A DNA stretch of 64,000 bases. Source: Streptomyces sp. A2-16 (GTDB lineage: Bacteria; Actinomycetota; Actinomycetes; Streptomycetales; Streptomycetaceae). Shown piece after piece: positions 15,142 through 23,994 of this stretch. The notes beneath the pieces were generated by a model. It made no database searches. It saw nothing but the letters and a program-made list of their open reading frames with translations, and had not been told where the DNA came from. The DNA lies in contig NZ_CP063808.1 of the NCBI RefSeq assembly GCF_018128905.1, positions 2,666,001 to 2,730,000 on the forward strand, in the 5' to 3' direction. The translations under genes were made by a program, and so were the position numbers. The number at the start of each line of letters is the position of its first letter. The first letter of the stretch is position 1.

Positions 15142-17526
15142 ATGGCTACCAGTGGTGCTCCCACCAAGATCACCCAGGGCTCGCAGACCAAGGGCGGCAT
15201 CGGTGAGTCCACGCTCCGCCCGGACGGCACCCTCAAGGTCACCGGCGAGTTCGCGTACTCGTCCGACATGTGGCACGAGGACATGCTCTGGGGGCAGATC
15301 CTGCGCTCGACCGTCGCACACGCCGAGATCGTGTCCATCGACACGAGCGAGGCCCTCGCCCTGCCGGGCGTGTACGCCGTCATGACGTACGACGACCTGC
15401 CGACCGAGGTGAGGAACTACGGTCTGGAGATCCAGGACACCCCGGTCCTCGCCCACGGCAAGGTCCGCCACCACGGCGAACCGGTCGCGATCGTCGCCGC
15501 CGACCACCCCGAGACGGCCCGCCGTGCGGCCGCCAAGATCAAGGTCGAGTACCGCGAGCTGCCCGTCATCACCGACGAGGCCTCCGCGACCGCACCCGAC
15601 GCGATCCTCGTCCACGAGAACCGCGACGACCACCACATCGGGCACGTCCCGCACCCGAACATCGTCCACCGGCAGCCGATCGTCCGCGGTGACGTGGCGT
15701 CCGCCAAGGAGCGCGCCGCCCACGTCGTCACGGGCGAGTACACCTTCGGCATGCAGGACCAGGCCTTCCTCGGCCCCGAGTCGGGTCTCGCCGTGCCCGA
15801 CGAGGACGGTGGCGTCCACCTGTACGTCGCCACCCAGTGGCTCCACTCCGACCTGCGGCAGATCGCGCCCGTCCTCGGGCTGCCCGAGCGCAAGGTGCGC
15901 ATGACGCTGTCCGGCGTCGGCGGTGCCTTCGGCGGTCGCGAGGACCTGTCGATGCAGATCCACGCCTGTCTGCTGGCCCTGCGCACCGGCAAGCCCGTCA
16001 AGATCGTCTACAACCGGTTCGAGTCCTTCTTCGGGCACGTCCACCGGCACCCGGCCAAGCTCTACTACGAGCACGGGGCCACCGCCGAGGGCAAGCTGAC
16101 CCATGTGAAGTGCCGGATCGTGCTGGACGGCGGCGCGTACGCCTCCGCCTCCCCGGCCGTCGTCGGCAACGCCTCCTCGCTCGGCATCGGGCCGTACGTC
16201 GTCGACGACGTCGACATCGAGGCCATCGCCCTCTACACCAACAACCCGCCCTGCGGGGCGATGCGCGGCTTCGGCGCGGTCCAGGCCTGCTTCGCCTACG
16301 AGGCGCAGATGGACAGGCTGGCCGACGCGGTGGGCATGGACCGGGTGGAGTTCCGGCAGCTCAACGCCATGGAGCAGGGCACGATCATGCCGACGGGCCA
16401 GCCCGTCGACTCCCCTGCCCCGGTCGCCGAACTCCTGCGCCGCGTCAAGGCGATGCCCCTGCCGCCGGAGCAGCAGTGGCTCTCGGCCGGTGAGGCGGCC
16501 GACGTACGGCAGCTGCCGGGCGGTCTGTCCAACACCACCCACGGCGAAGGCGTGGTCCGCGGGGTCGGCTACGCGGTCGGCATCAAGAACGTCGGCTTCT
16601 CCGAGGGCTTCGACGACTACTCGACGGCGCGAGTGCGCATGGAGGTCGTCGGCGGCGAGCCCGTCGCCACCGTGCACACCGCGATGGCGGAGGTCGGCCA
16701 GGGCGGGGTCACCGTCCACGCGCAGATCGCCCGCACCGAGCTCGGTGTCGCCCAGGTGACCATCCACCCGGCGGACACCCAGGTGGGCTCGGCGGGTTCG
16801 ACCTCGGCCTCGCGCCAGACGTACGTCACCGGCGGCGCCGTGAAGAACTCCTGCGAGCTCGTCCGGGAGAAGGTCCTGGAGCTCGGGCGCCGCAAGTTCG
16901 GTTCGTACCACCCCGCCTGGGCCACCGCCGAGCTGCTCCTGGAGGGCGGCAAGGTCGTCACCGACGGCGGTGAGGTCCTCGCGGACCTGGCCGACGTGCT
17001 CGAGGACGAGAGCGTCGAGGTCGAGGCGGAGTGGCGGCACCGGCCGACCGAGCCCTTCGACCTGCGCACCGGGCAGGGCTTCGGACACGTCCAGTACTCC
17101 TTCGCCGCCCACCGCGCGGTCGTCGAGGTCGACACCGAGCTCGGGCTGGTCAAGGTGATCGAACTGGCCTGCGCCCAAGACGTCGGCAAGGCGCTGAACC
17201 CGCTGTCCGTCATCGGCCAGATCCAGGGCGGCACGACCCAGGGCCTGGGCGTCGCGGTGATGGAGGAGATCATCGTCGACCCGAAGACGGCGAAGGTCAG
17301 GAACCCCTCCTTCACGGACTACCTGATCCCCACCATCCTCGACACGCCGACCATCCCCGTCGACGTGCTCGAACTCGCCGACGACCACGCCCCGTACGGG
17401 CTGCGCGGCGTCGGTGAGGCACCCACCCTGTCCTCCACCCCGGCCGTCCTCGCGGCGATCCGCAACGCGACCGGACTGGAGCTGAACCGGACACCGGTAC
17501 GGCCGGAGCACCTGACCGGCACCTGA
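15142..17526 (+). CDS. Xanthine dehydrogenase family, molybdopterin-binding catalytic subunit
   Basis: A 794-residue large subunit of the molybdenum hydroxylase family. It has the a/b-hammerhead domain near the N-terminus (TGEFAYSSDMW), the molybdopterin motif GVGGAFGGRED at about residues 255-265, AMRGFGAVQACFAYE, and the C-terminal GVGEAP stretch that carries the catalytic Glu in xanthine oxidases. Together with the two subunits upstream it should hydroxylate hypoxanthine and xanthine to urate. The purine assignment rests on the PucR regulator, the NCS2 permease and XdhC around it, since the fold alone also fits aldehyde or nicotinate oxidases. The start is ATG 15142, two bases after the previous stop. 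A terminator hairpin follows. Confidence 0.88.
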   Translation: MATSGAPTKITQGSQTKGGIGESTLRPDGTLKVTGEFAYSSDMWHEDMLWGQILRSTVAHAEIVSIDTSEALALPGVYAVMTYDDLPTEVRNYGLEIQDTPVLAHGKVRHHGEPVAIVAADHPETARRAAAKIKVEYRELPVITDEASATAPDAILVHENRDDHHIGHVPHPNIVHRQPIVRGDVASAKERAAHVVTGEYTFGMQDQAFLGPESGLAVPDEDGGVHLYVATQWLHSDLRQIAPVLGLPERKVRMTLSGVGGAFGGREDLSMQIHACLLALRTGKPVKIVYNRFESFFGHVHRHPAKLYYEHGATAEGKLTHVKCRIVLDGGAYASASPAVVGNASSLGIGPYVVDDVDIEAIALYTNNPPCGAMRGFGAVQACFAYEAQMDRLADAVGMDRVEFRQLNAMEQGTIMPTGQPVDSPAPVAELLRRVKAMPLPPEQQWLSAGEAADVRQLPGGLSNTTHGEGVVRGVGYAVGIKNVGFSEGFDDYSTARVRMEVVGGEPVATVHTAMAEVGQGGVTVHAQIARTELGVAQVTIHPADTQVGSAGSTSASRQTYVTGGAVKNSCELVREKVLELGRRKFGSYHPAWATAELLLEGGKVVTDGGEVLADLADVLEDESVEVEAEWRHRPTEPFDLRTGQGFGHVQYSFAAHRAVVEVDTELGLVKVIELACAQDVGKALNPLSVIGQIQGGTTQGLGVAVMEEIIVDPKTAKVRNPSFTDYLIPTILDTPTIPVDVLELADDHAPYGLRGVGEAPTLSSTPAVLAAIRNATGLELNRTPVRPEHLTGT

Positions 17527-17541
17527 TCAACCGGTGAGTTC

Positions 17542-17564
17542 CCCGGGGGACTTGATCCCCCGGG
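17542..17564 (+). terminator. Hairpin terminator after the xanthine dehydrogenase genes
   Basis: CCCGGGGGA (17542-17550) and TCCCCCGGG (17556-17564) form a perfect 9-bp stem with a CTTGA loop, 15 bases after the Mo-subunit stop. It probably attenuates or ends the xdh transcript before the permease gene. Confidence 0.75.
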
Positions 17565-17670
17565 CCCCAACTGTCCGTCCTGGGCCGTCCCCCGGGTCGT
17601 GCACATCCCAAATCCCGTGCCCGAAAAGGCGGTCGCACGGGTGCCCCTGTGAACCTTGGGAGACGGCACC

Positions 17671-19128
17671 ATGACCCAGCAGTCCCTGGAACCCAGGACC
17701 ACGGCCGAAGACGCGGGAGAAGGCACCCGCGTCCCGGCCGGCAGGTCCTGGCTCGACCGGTACTTCCACATATCCCGGCGAGGATCCACGGTCGCGCGCG
17801 AACTGCGCGGCGGCGTCACCACCTTCATGGCGATGGCGTACATCCTCCTGCTCAACCCCCTGATCCTGTCCGGCAAGGACGCGGCCGGGGACACCCTCGG
17901 CCAGAAGGCGCTCATCACCGCGACGGCGTTCGCGGCGGCCCTCAGCACGCTGCTGATGGGCTTCTTCGGCAAGGTGCCCCTCGCGCTCGCCGCCGGCCTG
18001 TCCGTCTCCGGCGTGCTGTCCTCGCAGGTCGCGCCCGCGATGACCTGGCCGCAGGCCATGGGCATGTGCGTGCTGTACGGCGTGGTCATCATGCTGCTGG
18101 TCGTCACCGGCCTGCGCGAGATGATCATGAACGCCATCCCGCTGGCCCTCAAGCACGCCATCACCATGGGCATCGGCCTGTTCGTCGCCCTGATCGGCTT
18201 CTACAAGGCCGGCTTCGTCCACCAGGGCAAGGCGACCCCGGTGACGCTCGGCCCGGCCGGTGAACTCGCGGGCTGGCCCGTCCTGTTGTTCGCCGTCACC
18301 CTCCTCGCCATCTTCATGCTCCAGGCGCGAGGCGTCCCCGGGGCGATCCTCATCGGCATCGTCGGCGGGACCGTGCTCGCCGTCGTCCTCAACGCGGCCG
18401 GTGCCATCGCCCCGAAGCAGTGGGCGAGCGGCGCTCCCGAACTGCACGGCAGCGCGGTCTCCATGCCGGACTTCTCGATCTTCGGGAAGGTGGAGTTCGG
18501 CGGCTGGGGCGAGGTCGGCGCGATGACGGTCGGCATGATCGTGTTCACGCTGGTGCTCGCCGGGTTCTTCGACGCGATGGCCACCATCATCGGCGTCGGC
18601 ACCGAGGCGAAGCTCGCCGACGAGCAGGGCCGGATGCCGGGCCTGTCCAAGGCGCTGTTCATCGACGGAGCGGGCGGTGCCATCGGCGGCGTGGCCGGTG
18701 CCTCCGGACAGACCGTCTTCGTCGAGTCGGCGACGGGCGTGGGCGAGGGCGCCCGCACCGGCCTGTCCTCCGTCGTCACCGGCCTGTTCTTCGCGGCCTG
18801 TCTCTTCTTCACCCCGCTCACGGCGATCGTGCCCGGCGAGGTCGCGGCCGCCGCCCTCGTGGTGATCGGTGCCATGATGATGATGAACGCCCGCCATGTC
18901 GACTGGGCCGACCGCGCCACCGCGATCCCGGTCTTCCTGACCGTCGTGATCATGCCGTTCACCTACTCGATCACGGCCGGTGTCGCCGCGGGCGTCATCT
19001 CCTACGTCGCGATCAAGGTCGCGCAGGGCAAGGCGCGGGAGATCGGCGCCTTCATGTGGGGACTCACGGCGATCTTCCTGGTGTACTACGCCCTCAACCC
19101 CATCGAGAGCTGGATGGGCGTGCACTAG
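17671..19128 (+). CDS. NCS2-family purine permease (AzgA/guanine-hypoxanthine type)
   Basis: A 485-residue integral membrane protein of the AzgA-like branch of the nucleobase-cation symporter-2 group. Typical segments seen are FMAMAYILLLNPLIL near the first membrane helix, the helix-breaking ALAAGLSVSG, and the cytoplasmic motif FFDAMATIIGVGTEA, which matches the family's conserved FDTxGTxxGV-type stretch. At least ten hydrophobic segments are evident. It should import guanine, hypoxanthine or adenine with protons. It lies between the xanthine dehydrogenase genes and xdhC, which makes purine salvage and catabolism its likely task. ATG 17671 was chosen because GGGAG precedes it by 8 bases and an upstream TTG overlaps that ribosome site. 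Confidence 0.87.
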   Translation: MTQQSLEPRTTAEDAGEGTRVPAGRSWLDRYFHISRRGSTVARELRGGVTTFMAMAYILLLNPLILSGKDAAGDTLGQKALITATAFAAALSTLLMGFFGKVPLALAAGLSVSGVLSSQVAPAMTWPQAMGMCVLYGVVIMLLVVTGLREMIMNAIPLALKHAITMGIGLFVALIGFYKAGFVHQGKATPVTLGPAGELAGWPVLLFAVTLLAIFMLQARGVPGAILIGIVGGTVLAVVLNAAGAIAPKQWASGAPELHGSAVSMPDFSIFGKVEFGGWGEVGAMTVGMIVFTLVLAGFFDAMATIIGVGTEAKLADEQGRMPGLSKALFIDGAGGAIGGVAGASGQTVFVESATGVGEGARTGLSSVVTGLFFAACLFFTPLTAIVPGEVAAAALVVIGAMMMMNARHVDWADRATAIPVFLTVVIMPFTYSITAGVAAGVISYVAIKVAQGKAREIGAFMWGLTAIFLVYYALNPIESWMGVH

Positions 19129-19175
19129 CACGCTCGAACGCACCTGTACGCAACCGCTGTTAAGGAGACCGAGAC

Positions 19176-20330
19176 ATGCTGGACATCGCCGACGAGCTGC
19201 ACCGGTGGGTCGAGCAGGGACGCGACTTCGCCGTGGCCACCGTGGTGGCCGTCGGCGGCAGTGCGCCCCGCCGGCCCGGCGCCGCCCTCGCGGTGGACGC
19301 CGACGGCACGGCGATCGGCTCGGTCTCCGGCGGCTGTGTGGAGGGCGCGGTCTACGAGCTGTGCCAACAGGCCCTGGCGGACGGGGAGTCGGTCCTCGAA
19401 CGCTTCGGTTACAGCGACGAGGACGCCTTCGCCGTCGGTTTGACCTGCGGCGGCGTCATCGACATCCTCGTCACCCCGGTCCGGGCGGGCGACCCCGCCC
19501 GGCCGGTGGTCGCGGCCGCCCTCGAAGCCGCGGCGGGAGGCCGGGCGGCGGCGCTGGCGCGGATCGTCTCCGGACCGCGGGAACTCGTCGGCCGCGCGCT
19601 CGTCGTGCAGCCCGGGGACCTCGCCGGTCACGGTGGCTTCGGCGCCCACCCCGAACTGGACCGCACGGTCGCTGCCGAGGCGGGCGCCTTCCTGGACGCG
19701 GGCCGCACCGGCACCCTGGAGATCGGCGAACAGGGCTCGCGCTGCGGCGCCCCGCTCACCGTGCTCGTCGAGTCCTCCGTGCCACCGCCCCGGATGATCG
19801 TCTTCGGTGCGATCGACTTCGCGTCGGCGCTGGTGCGGATCGGCAAGTTCCTCGGCCACCGGGTCACCGTGTGCGACGCGCGTCCCGTCTTCGCGACCCG
19901 GGCCCGCTTCCCGGAGGCCGACGAGATCGTCGTCGAGTGGCCGCACCGGTACCTGGAGCGCACGGAGGTCGACGCGCGGACGGTCCTGTGCGTGCTGACC
20001 CACGACGCCAAGTTCGATGTCCCCCTGCTCCGGCTGGCGTTGCGCCTGCCGGTCGCCTACGTGGGCGCCATGGGCTCCCGCCGCACCCACCTCGACCGCA
20101 ACGAACGCCTTCGCGAAGTAGGCGTCACCGAGCTGGAGTTGGCCCGGCTGCACTCACCCATCGGCCTGGACCTGGGCGCCCGTACGCCGGAGGAGACGGC
20201 CCTGTCCATCGCCGCGGAGATAGTCGCGGCCCGGCGCGGCGGCAGCGGGGTCTCCCTCACCGGCGCGCACACCCCGATCCATCACGACGTGACGTCGGTA
20301 CCGCCCCGGCGGATCGGCTCGGTGGCCTGA
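19176..20330 (+). CDS. xdhC: XdhC/CoxI-family molybdenum cofactor maturation protein
   Basis: A 384-residue protein with the two-domain XdhC layout. The N-terminal CoxI domain has GGSAPRRPGAALAVD and the invariant SVSGGCVEGAVYE near residue 55. The C-terminal Rossmann domain (about 205-345) has FGAIDFASALVRIGKFLGH and the downstream AYVGAMGSRRT. XdhC binds molybdenum cofactor, has it sulfurated, and inserts it into xanthine dehydrogenase. This fits its place 47 bases after the purine permease on the same strand as the enzyme genes. The last 49 bases overlap the end of the convergent LanC-like gene. Confidence 0.9.
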   Translation: MLDIADELHRWVEQGRDFAVATVVAVGGSAPRRPGAALAVDADGTAIGSVSGGCVEGAVYELCQQALADGESVLERFGYSDEDAFAVGLTCGGVIDILVTPVRAGDPARPVVAAALEAAAGGRAAALARIVSGPRELVGRALVVQPGDLAGHGGFGAHPELDRTVAAEAGAFLDAGRTGTLEIGEQGSRCGAPLTVLVESSVPPPRMIVFGAIDFASALVRIGKFLGHRVTVCDARPVFATRARFPEADEIVVEWPHRYLERTEVDARTVLCVLTHDAKFDVPLLRLALRLPVAYVGAMGSRRTHLDRNERLREVGVTELELARLHSPIGLDLGARTPEETALSIAAEIVAARRGGSGVSLTGAHTPIHHDVTSVPPRRIGSVA

Positions 20331-21604
20331 GCGGACACCAGGGGCTGGTCCGGCCAGGTGAACGTGTACCGCGGATCGCCGCCCCGGCTCAGCCGGACGA
20401 AGCGCAGCAGTTCCCGCACGATGCCCGTGCTGCCCTGCGCCCAGTCGGTGCGGGGGGCGAGGTCGCTCGGGGTGGCCCGGTGCTCGACGTTGGACCAGCG
20501 GGCGCCGTCGGCGTCCCGGACGGCACGGGCGGCGAGGTCGGCGACCAGGACCTGAGCGAAGTCGTGGGTCTCCTGTCCACCTGCTCCTTCGGCGATCAGG
20601 TCGCCGACCAGGGCGAGGACGCCCGCCGTGCCGCAGCAACGGCCGTTGTTGTCCCAGAACCCCGGCCGCAGGCGGCGGGGGAGACCGGACCGGACGAGCG
20701 TGTGCAGGCAGCGGTCGGCGAGCGCGGCCCAGGCAGGGTCTCCGTGGATCTCGCGCAGCAGCCGGAACAACTGGGCGTCGCCGGCCGGGCCGTGGCACCA
20801 GCCGTAGCTGATCGGCTCGATCACGTCCGGCCGGAACTGCGGGGTGGAGTGCCGGACCAGGAAGCCGTCCGGGCCGCCCTCGTCGCGTGCCACGACGTCC
20901 GCGACCGCCGCAAGCGCCAGGTCGACCAGGTCGGCGCGGCCCGTCGCGCGGCCGATCCGGGCGAGGGCGTAGGCGATGCCCAGCGTGCCGTGCGACATGT
21001 GGTGCATGCGGGCGTCCGTGCCCGGACGGTGCGGCCAGGTGACCCCCCACGGGGTCTTCTCCGCGGCCCGCAGGTAAGGCTCCACCGCGAGGACGGCGAA
21101 CTCCGGGTCGCCGACCGCCAGGGCGGCCAGGCCCGTCCCGGCGTTGCCGCCCATCAGCTCGAACAGCTCGCCCCAGCGCTCCCCGTCGAAGTGGGACCGC
21201 ACGAGCGCCATCGCGCGGTCGGCCGCCGCACCGCACGCGGTGTCGTCGAACTCGTCGCCCAGGGTGTGCAGGACCAGGGCCATGCCGGACCGGCCGAAGT
21301 ACAGCGAGTCGTCCTGGTGGCCGTCGACGGCGGCGGCCACACCGCGGCCCGCCCGCAGGGCCAGATCGGCGTAGGAGTCGTCGCCCAGGTGCCGCCACGC
21401 CTCCAGGAGCACGCAGACGATTCCTGCCGTGCCGCTGTAGAGGGTCGGGTCGGTCTCCAGCTGACCGGGCGTGGCCGGCCAGGCCAGTGCGCCGTCCGCG
21501 CTCTCCCGCGCGGCGGCCACCAGCCACCGCAGCCCGTCCACCGCCAGCGCCTCGACCTCGTCCACCTGTACGTTCGTACCGTCAACTGCCGTCATGGCGG
21601 CCAC
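20282..21604 (-). CDS. Stand-alone LanC-like protein with a CCG zinc motif
   Basis: A 440-residue alpha-toroid protein with the repeated glycine motifs of lanthionine cyclases: SGTAGIVC (57-64), GGNAGTGLA, SHGTLGIAYAL (204-214), the zinc motif GWCHGPAG (268-275), and NNGRCCGTAGVL (319-330). LanC enzymes close thioether rings on dehydrated peptides using a zinc ion held by Cys, Cys and His. Here the last pair is Cys323-Cys324, so the site would have three cysteines, as in the ProcM-type LanM cyclases. No dehydratase or precursor gene is visible nearby. The start is GTG 21604 or ATG 21595. It follows the SRPBCC gene by 13 bases, suggesting an operon. A LanCL-like role outside lanthipeptides is possible. 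Confidence 0.8.
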   Translation of the reverse strand: MAAMTAVDGTNVQVDEVEALAVDGLRWLVAAARESADGALAWPATPGQLETDPTLYSGTAGIVCVLLEAWRHLGDDSYADLALRAGRGVAAAVDGHQDDSLYFGRSGMALVLHTLGDEFDDTACGAAADRAMALVRSHFDGERWGELFELMGGNAGTGLAALAVGDPEFAVLAVEPYLRAAEKTPWGVTWPHRPGTDARMHHMSHGTLGIAYALARIGRATGRADLVDLALAAVADVVARDEGGPDGFLVRHSTPQFRPDVIEPISYGWCHGPAGDAQLFRLLREIHGDPAWAALADRCLHTLVRSGLPRRLRPGFWDNNGRCCGTAGVLALVGDLIAEGAGGQETHDFAQVLVADLAARAVRDADGARWSNVEHRATPSDLAPRTDWAQGSTGIVRELLRFVRLSRGGDPRYTFTWPDQPLVSAQATEPIRRGGTDVTS

Positions 21605-21617
21605 TGTTGCACGCTTC

Positions 21618-22058
21618 TCAGGCCGTCCGCAGCAGCCGGTTGAGCGCCCGGCCGAAGACCGACCGGGCCGAGATGCGCAGCACAGGGTCGAACGGGCCGG
21701 GCAGGAGACGGATTCCGATCTGCTCCCGCCAGATCACGCGGGCGCGGCCTCCCGGACCCGGGTGCACCTCCAGTTCGGCCCAGCCCTTCACCACCCGGCC
21801 GCGCTTCTCCAGTCGGCACAGCCCCGACACGCCCTCCGTGGGCGGGCGCCAGACGGTGACCTCCATGGGGTCGTCGAAGCCGAGCGGGCCGATCCCCGAA
21901 CGGGCGACGACGAGCGTGCCCTCGGCCGTCGGTCCCGGCGGCTCGACACGCACGCGCGTCATGGGGACGACCTCGCCGTGGCGGGGCCATTCCGTGAGGC
22001 GGCGCCAGGCCTCGTCCTGGGAGAGCGGGGCCGTGCGTTCGAGGAGGAAGGTGACCAC
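21618..22058 (-). CDS. SRPBCC-family (START-like) protein
   Basis: A 146-residue protein with the features of a polyketide-cyclase/START-type helix-grip fold. It opens with a strand and helix (VTFLLERTAPLSQDEAWRRLTEWPRHGEVVP in outline, core SQDEAWRRLTEWPRHG). The middle strands include DPMEVTVWRPP and WAELEVHPG, and it closes with a long C-terminal helix (SVFGRALNRLL). Members bind small hydrophobic ligands or act as cyclases or dehydratases. It is the first gene of a two-gene unit with the LanC-like protein 13 bases downstream, so the two may share a substrate or signal; this is inferred from spacing only. Confidence 0.75.
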   Translation of the reverse strand: MVTFLLERTAPLSQDEAWRRLTEWPRHGEVVPMTRVRVEPPGPTAEGTLVVARSGIGPLGFDDPMEVTVWRPPTEGVSGLCRLEKRGRVVKGWAELEVHPGPGGRARVIWREQIGIRLLPGPFDPVLRISARSVFGRALNRLLRTA

Positions 22059-22271
22059 GAACTGATCTTAGGGAATCGGGCCTGTTCAGCGGCGATTTCG
22101 CGGGCGTCTCACATACTTGGCGCAGGGGGATGTGGGCGGGAAGACGTACCTCGGGCGCCCGCCCGCCGCACCGCCTCCCCCGACCTGTTGATCGCGCCAC
22201 GCCGCATGGACCGGCCGTGCGCGGTTACTCGGGGAGAGGCAGAAGTACATGCGAGAGCAGGGAGGTGGCCC

Positions 22272-22844
22272 ATGACGCGCGTGCGTACGGTGCTGTTCGA
22301 CCGTGACAGCATCCTCGCCACGGATCCGTCCGACCCCGACCGGGTGCGCCCGGCGCCGGGTGCCCGTGAGGCGCTCGGCATGCTGCGCCTGCACGGCGTC
22401 CGCACCGGGTTCCTGTCCCTGCGGCCGGACGGGGGACACGGGCGACTCGGCGACGCCGACGCACGGGCCGCCAACCACCGCGTCGACGAACTCCTCGGCC
22501 CCTTCGACATCTGGGGAGTGTGCCCGCACGGCCCCGACGACGGCTGCCACTGCCGTCCGCCCGAACCGGGCCTGATCCTCTGGGCCGCGGGCCGGGTGTG
22601 CACCGCGCCGGGCGACTGCGTGGTCGTCGGCACCGCCGCGGACGCCGAGGCCGCGGCCCGGGTGGGCGCCCACGGGATCCTCGTACCGGACGAGCGGACC
22701 CGGCCTCAGGAGACGGCACGGGCCGGGCATGTCGCGCCGGACGTGCTGACGGCCGTCCGCGCGCTGCTCACCGGGCCGCCGCAGGGGCGGGTCCTGGTCG
22801 ACGAGCGGCCGATCGAGTCGGCCTTCGAGAACGGCGAGGCGTGA
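22272..22844 (+). CDS. HAD-superfamily protein of the HisB-N/GmhB type
   Basis: A 190-residue HAD-fold protein. The first motif is VLFDRDSILATD near residue 8, keeping the D-R-D pair of HisB/GmhB phosphatases. The zinc loop CPHGPDDGCHCRPPEPGLI, read around residues 81-99, closely matches the C-P-H...C-x-C-R-x-P-x-P-G loop of histidinol-phosphatase and heptose-bisphosphate phosphatase proteins. The motif IV region reads VVVGTAADAEAAARVGA, with Thr in place of the first metal-binding Asp (normally VGD). The motif II region (FLSLRPD) is also unlike the usual TNQ. It may have altered or no phosphatase activity. The substrate is unknown. GGAGGTGG precedes ATG 22272. Confidence 0.75.
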   Translation: MTRVRTVLFDRDSILATDPSDPDRVRPAPGAREALGMLRLHGVRTGFLSLRPDGGHGRLGDADARAANHRVDELLGPFDIWGVCPHGPDDGCHCRPPEPGLILWAAGRVCTAPGDCVVVGTAADAEAAARVGAHGILVPDERTRPQETARAGHVAPDVLTAVRALLTGPPQGRVLVDERPIESAFENGEA

Positions 22845-22847
22845 GGC

Positions 22848-23156
22848 TCAGGATTCCGTCCAGCGGCACAGCAGCCGGAACACCGCGAACAGGGTCAGGG
22901 GCCAGACGGCCGCGAAGGCCCAGATCACCGCGGGCCGCGAGGTGACGATGCCCGTCACCATCAGCGCGACCGACACCGCGAGCAACAGGCCCACGGTCAG
23001 GACGTGCGGCCGGTAGCGCGTCACCCGGGACAGGTCCGGCCGCCGGCGCAGTCGCAGGGTGCGCATCCGGCGGGCCAGACGGCGATCGCGGCGCAGGGCG
23101 CGCTCCACCTCGTCCAGGATGCGCTGCTCGTGATCGGGGAGTCGCCCTGTCGTCAC
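22848..23156 (-). CDS. DUF3040 small membrane protein
   Basis: A 102-residue protein of the actinobacterial DUF3040 family. The family pattern LPDHEQRILDEVERAL is at the N-terminus, followed by a very basic stretch (RRDRRLARRMRTLRLRRR) and two adjacent transmembrane helices (VLTVGLLLAVSVALMV and PAVIWAFAAVWPLTLFAVF). Function is unknown; such genes are abundant in Streptomyces. The start is GTG 23156 with GAGGAG 5 bases upstream. It converges with the HAD gene, with 3 bases between stops. Confidence 0.83.
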   Translation of the reverse strand: MTTGRLPDHEQRILDEVERALRRDRRLARRMRTLRLRRRPDLSRVTRYRPHVLTVGLLLAVSVALMVTGIVTSRPAVIWAFAAVWPLTLFAVFRLLCRWTES

Positions 23157-23270
23157 TGTCGCTCCTCGTGGATCCGCAGAGTCCTTCTTCGGGTGCCCGG
23201 AGAAGGCCCCGCGAACCGTCCGGTCACCGGGCGCGGAGGGCGATGTCCTGCCGGAGGTGACGGACGCTCA

Positions 23271-23306
23271 CCGCGGGGCCCGTGCCGGCCGGCACGGGCC
23301 CCGCGG
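23271..23306. terminator. Perfect 36-nt palindromic terminator
   Basis: Positions 23271-23288 are the exact reverse complement of 23289-23306 (18-bp arms, no spacer, core TGCCGGCCGGCA). It lies 17 bases past the stop of the DUF305 gene on the minus strand, so it should terminate that transcript upstream of the DUF3040 gene. Confidence 0.85.
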
Positions 23307-23322
23307 GGGAGACGCGGACGAA

Positions 23323-23940
23323 TCAGTTGGCGCCGAGGAGCTTCTTCATCTCGCTGATCTCGGCGTTCTGCGTGGTGATGATGTCACCGGCCATGGCCGT
23401 GGCGGCCTGGTACTCGCCCTTGGCCTTCTCCGTCGTGGCCATCTCGACGGCGCCCTCGTGGTGTTCGACCATCATGGTCAGGAACATGGAGTCGAAGTCC
23501 TTGCCGGAGGACTTCTTGAGCTTGTCCATGTCGGCGCTGTCCATCATCCCGGCCATGCCGGAGTGCGCGGAGTGGTCCATGCCGGGCATCGCCTCGGGGA
23601 CGCTCTCGTCCCAGGTCTTCAGCCAGCCGGTCATGGTCTCGATCTCCGGGCCCTGCGCCTTCTCGATCCGGGCGGCGAGGTCCTTGACCTCGGCGGCGGA
23701 GGCCCGGCCGGCGGCCAGTTCGGCCATCTCCACGGCCTGCTGGTGGTGCGGGATCATGCCTTGCGCGAAGGAGACGTCCTGCTTGTTGTGGGTGCCGACC
23801 GAGGCGGCGGACGCCGAGGGCTTCGAGGCGGCCGAGCCGCTGTCGTCGCTGTCACCGCCACAGGCCGTGAGGGTGAGGGCGGCGCTCACGGCGACCGCCG
23901 TGAGACAGGCACGGCGGATCAGGGTACGGGTGGTGCGCAT
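23323..23940 (-). CDS. DUF305 lipoprotein, possible metal-binding protein
   Basis: A 205-residue lipoprotein with a signal peptide ending in the lipobox LTACGG near residue 26. The DUF305 domain has a ferritin-like four-helix pattern with two conserved His pairs, GMIPHHQQAVEMAELA near residue 62 and MMVEHHEGAVEMA near residue 157. A Met/His-rich linker lies between them (PGMDHSAHSGMAGMM). His and Met clusters of this type suggest copper or silver binding at the cell surface, though the function of DUF305 is not settled. The next minus-strand gene upstream is a DUF6153 protein, a frequent neighbour in Streptomyces. A perfect palindromic terminator follows. Confidence 0.85.
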   Translation of the reverse strand: MRTTRTLIRRACLTAVAVSAALTLTACGGDSDDSGSAASKPSASAASVGTHNKQDVSFAQGMIPHHQQAVEMAELAAGRASAAEVKDLAARIEKAQGPEIETMTGWLKTWDESVPEAMPGMDHSAHSGMAGMMDSADMDKLKKSSGKDFDSMFLTMMVEHHEGAVEMATTEKAKGEYQAATAMAGDIITTQNAEISEMKKLLGAN

Positions 23941-23994
23941 GCTGGAACTCCTGTGCTGTGAAAGGGGATCTGGACGTGACGGAGCACGCCGTGT

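Noticed and set aside
15079..17511. An 810-codon frame on the minus strand opposite the xanthine dehydrogenase Mo subunit
   Set aside because: It is the antisense shadow of a clearly conserved gene. Its translation is Asp/Gly/Val/Arg-rich and matches no family.
20282..22058. A lanthipeptide biosynthetic cluster
   Set aside because: No dehydratase, precursor peptide, protease or dedicated transporter is present; only a stand-alone LanC-like gene with an SRPBCC neighbour.
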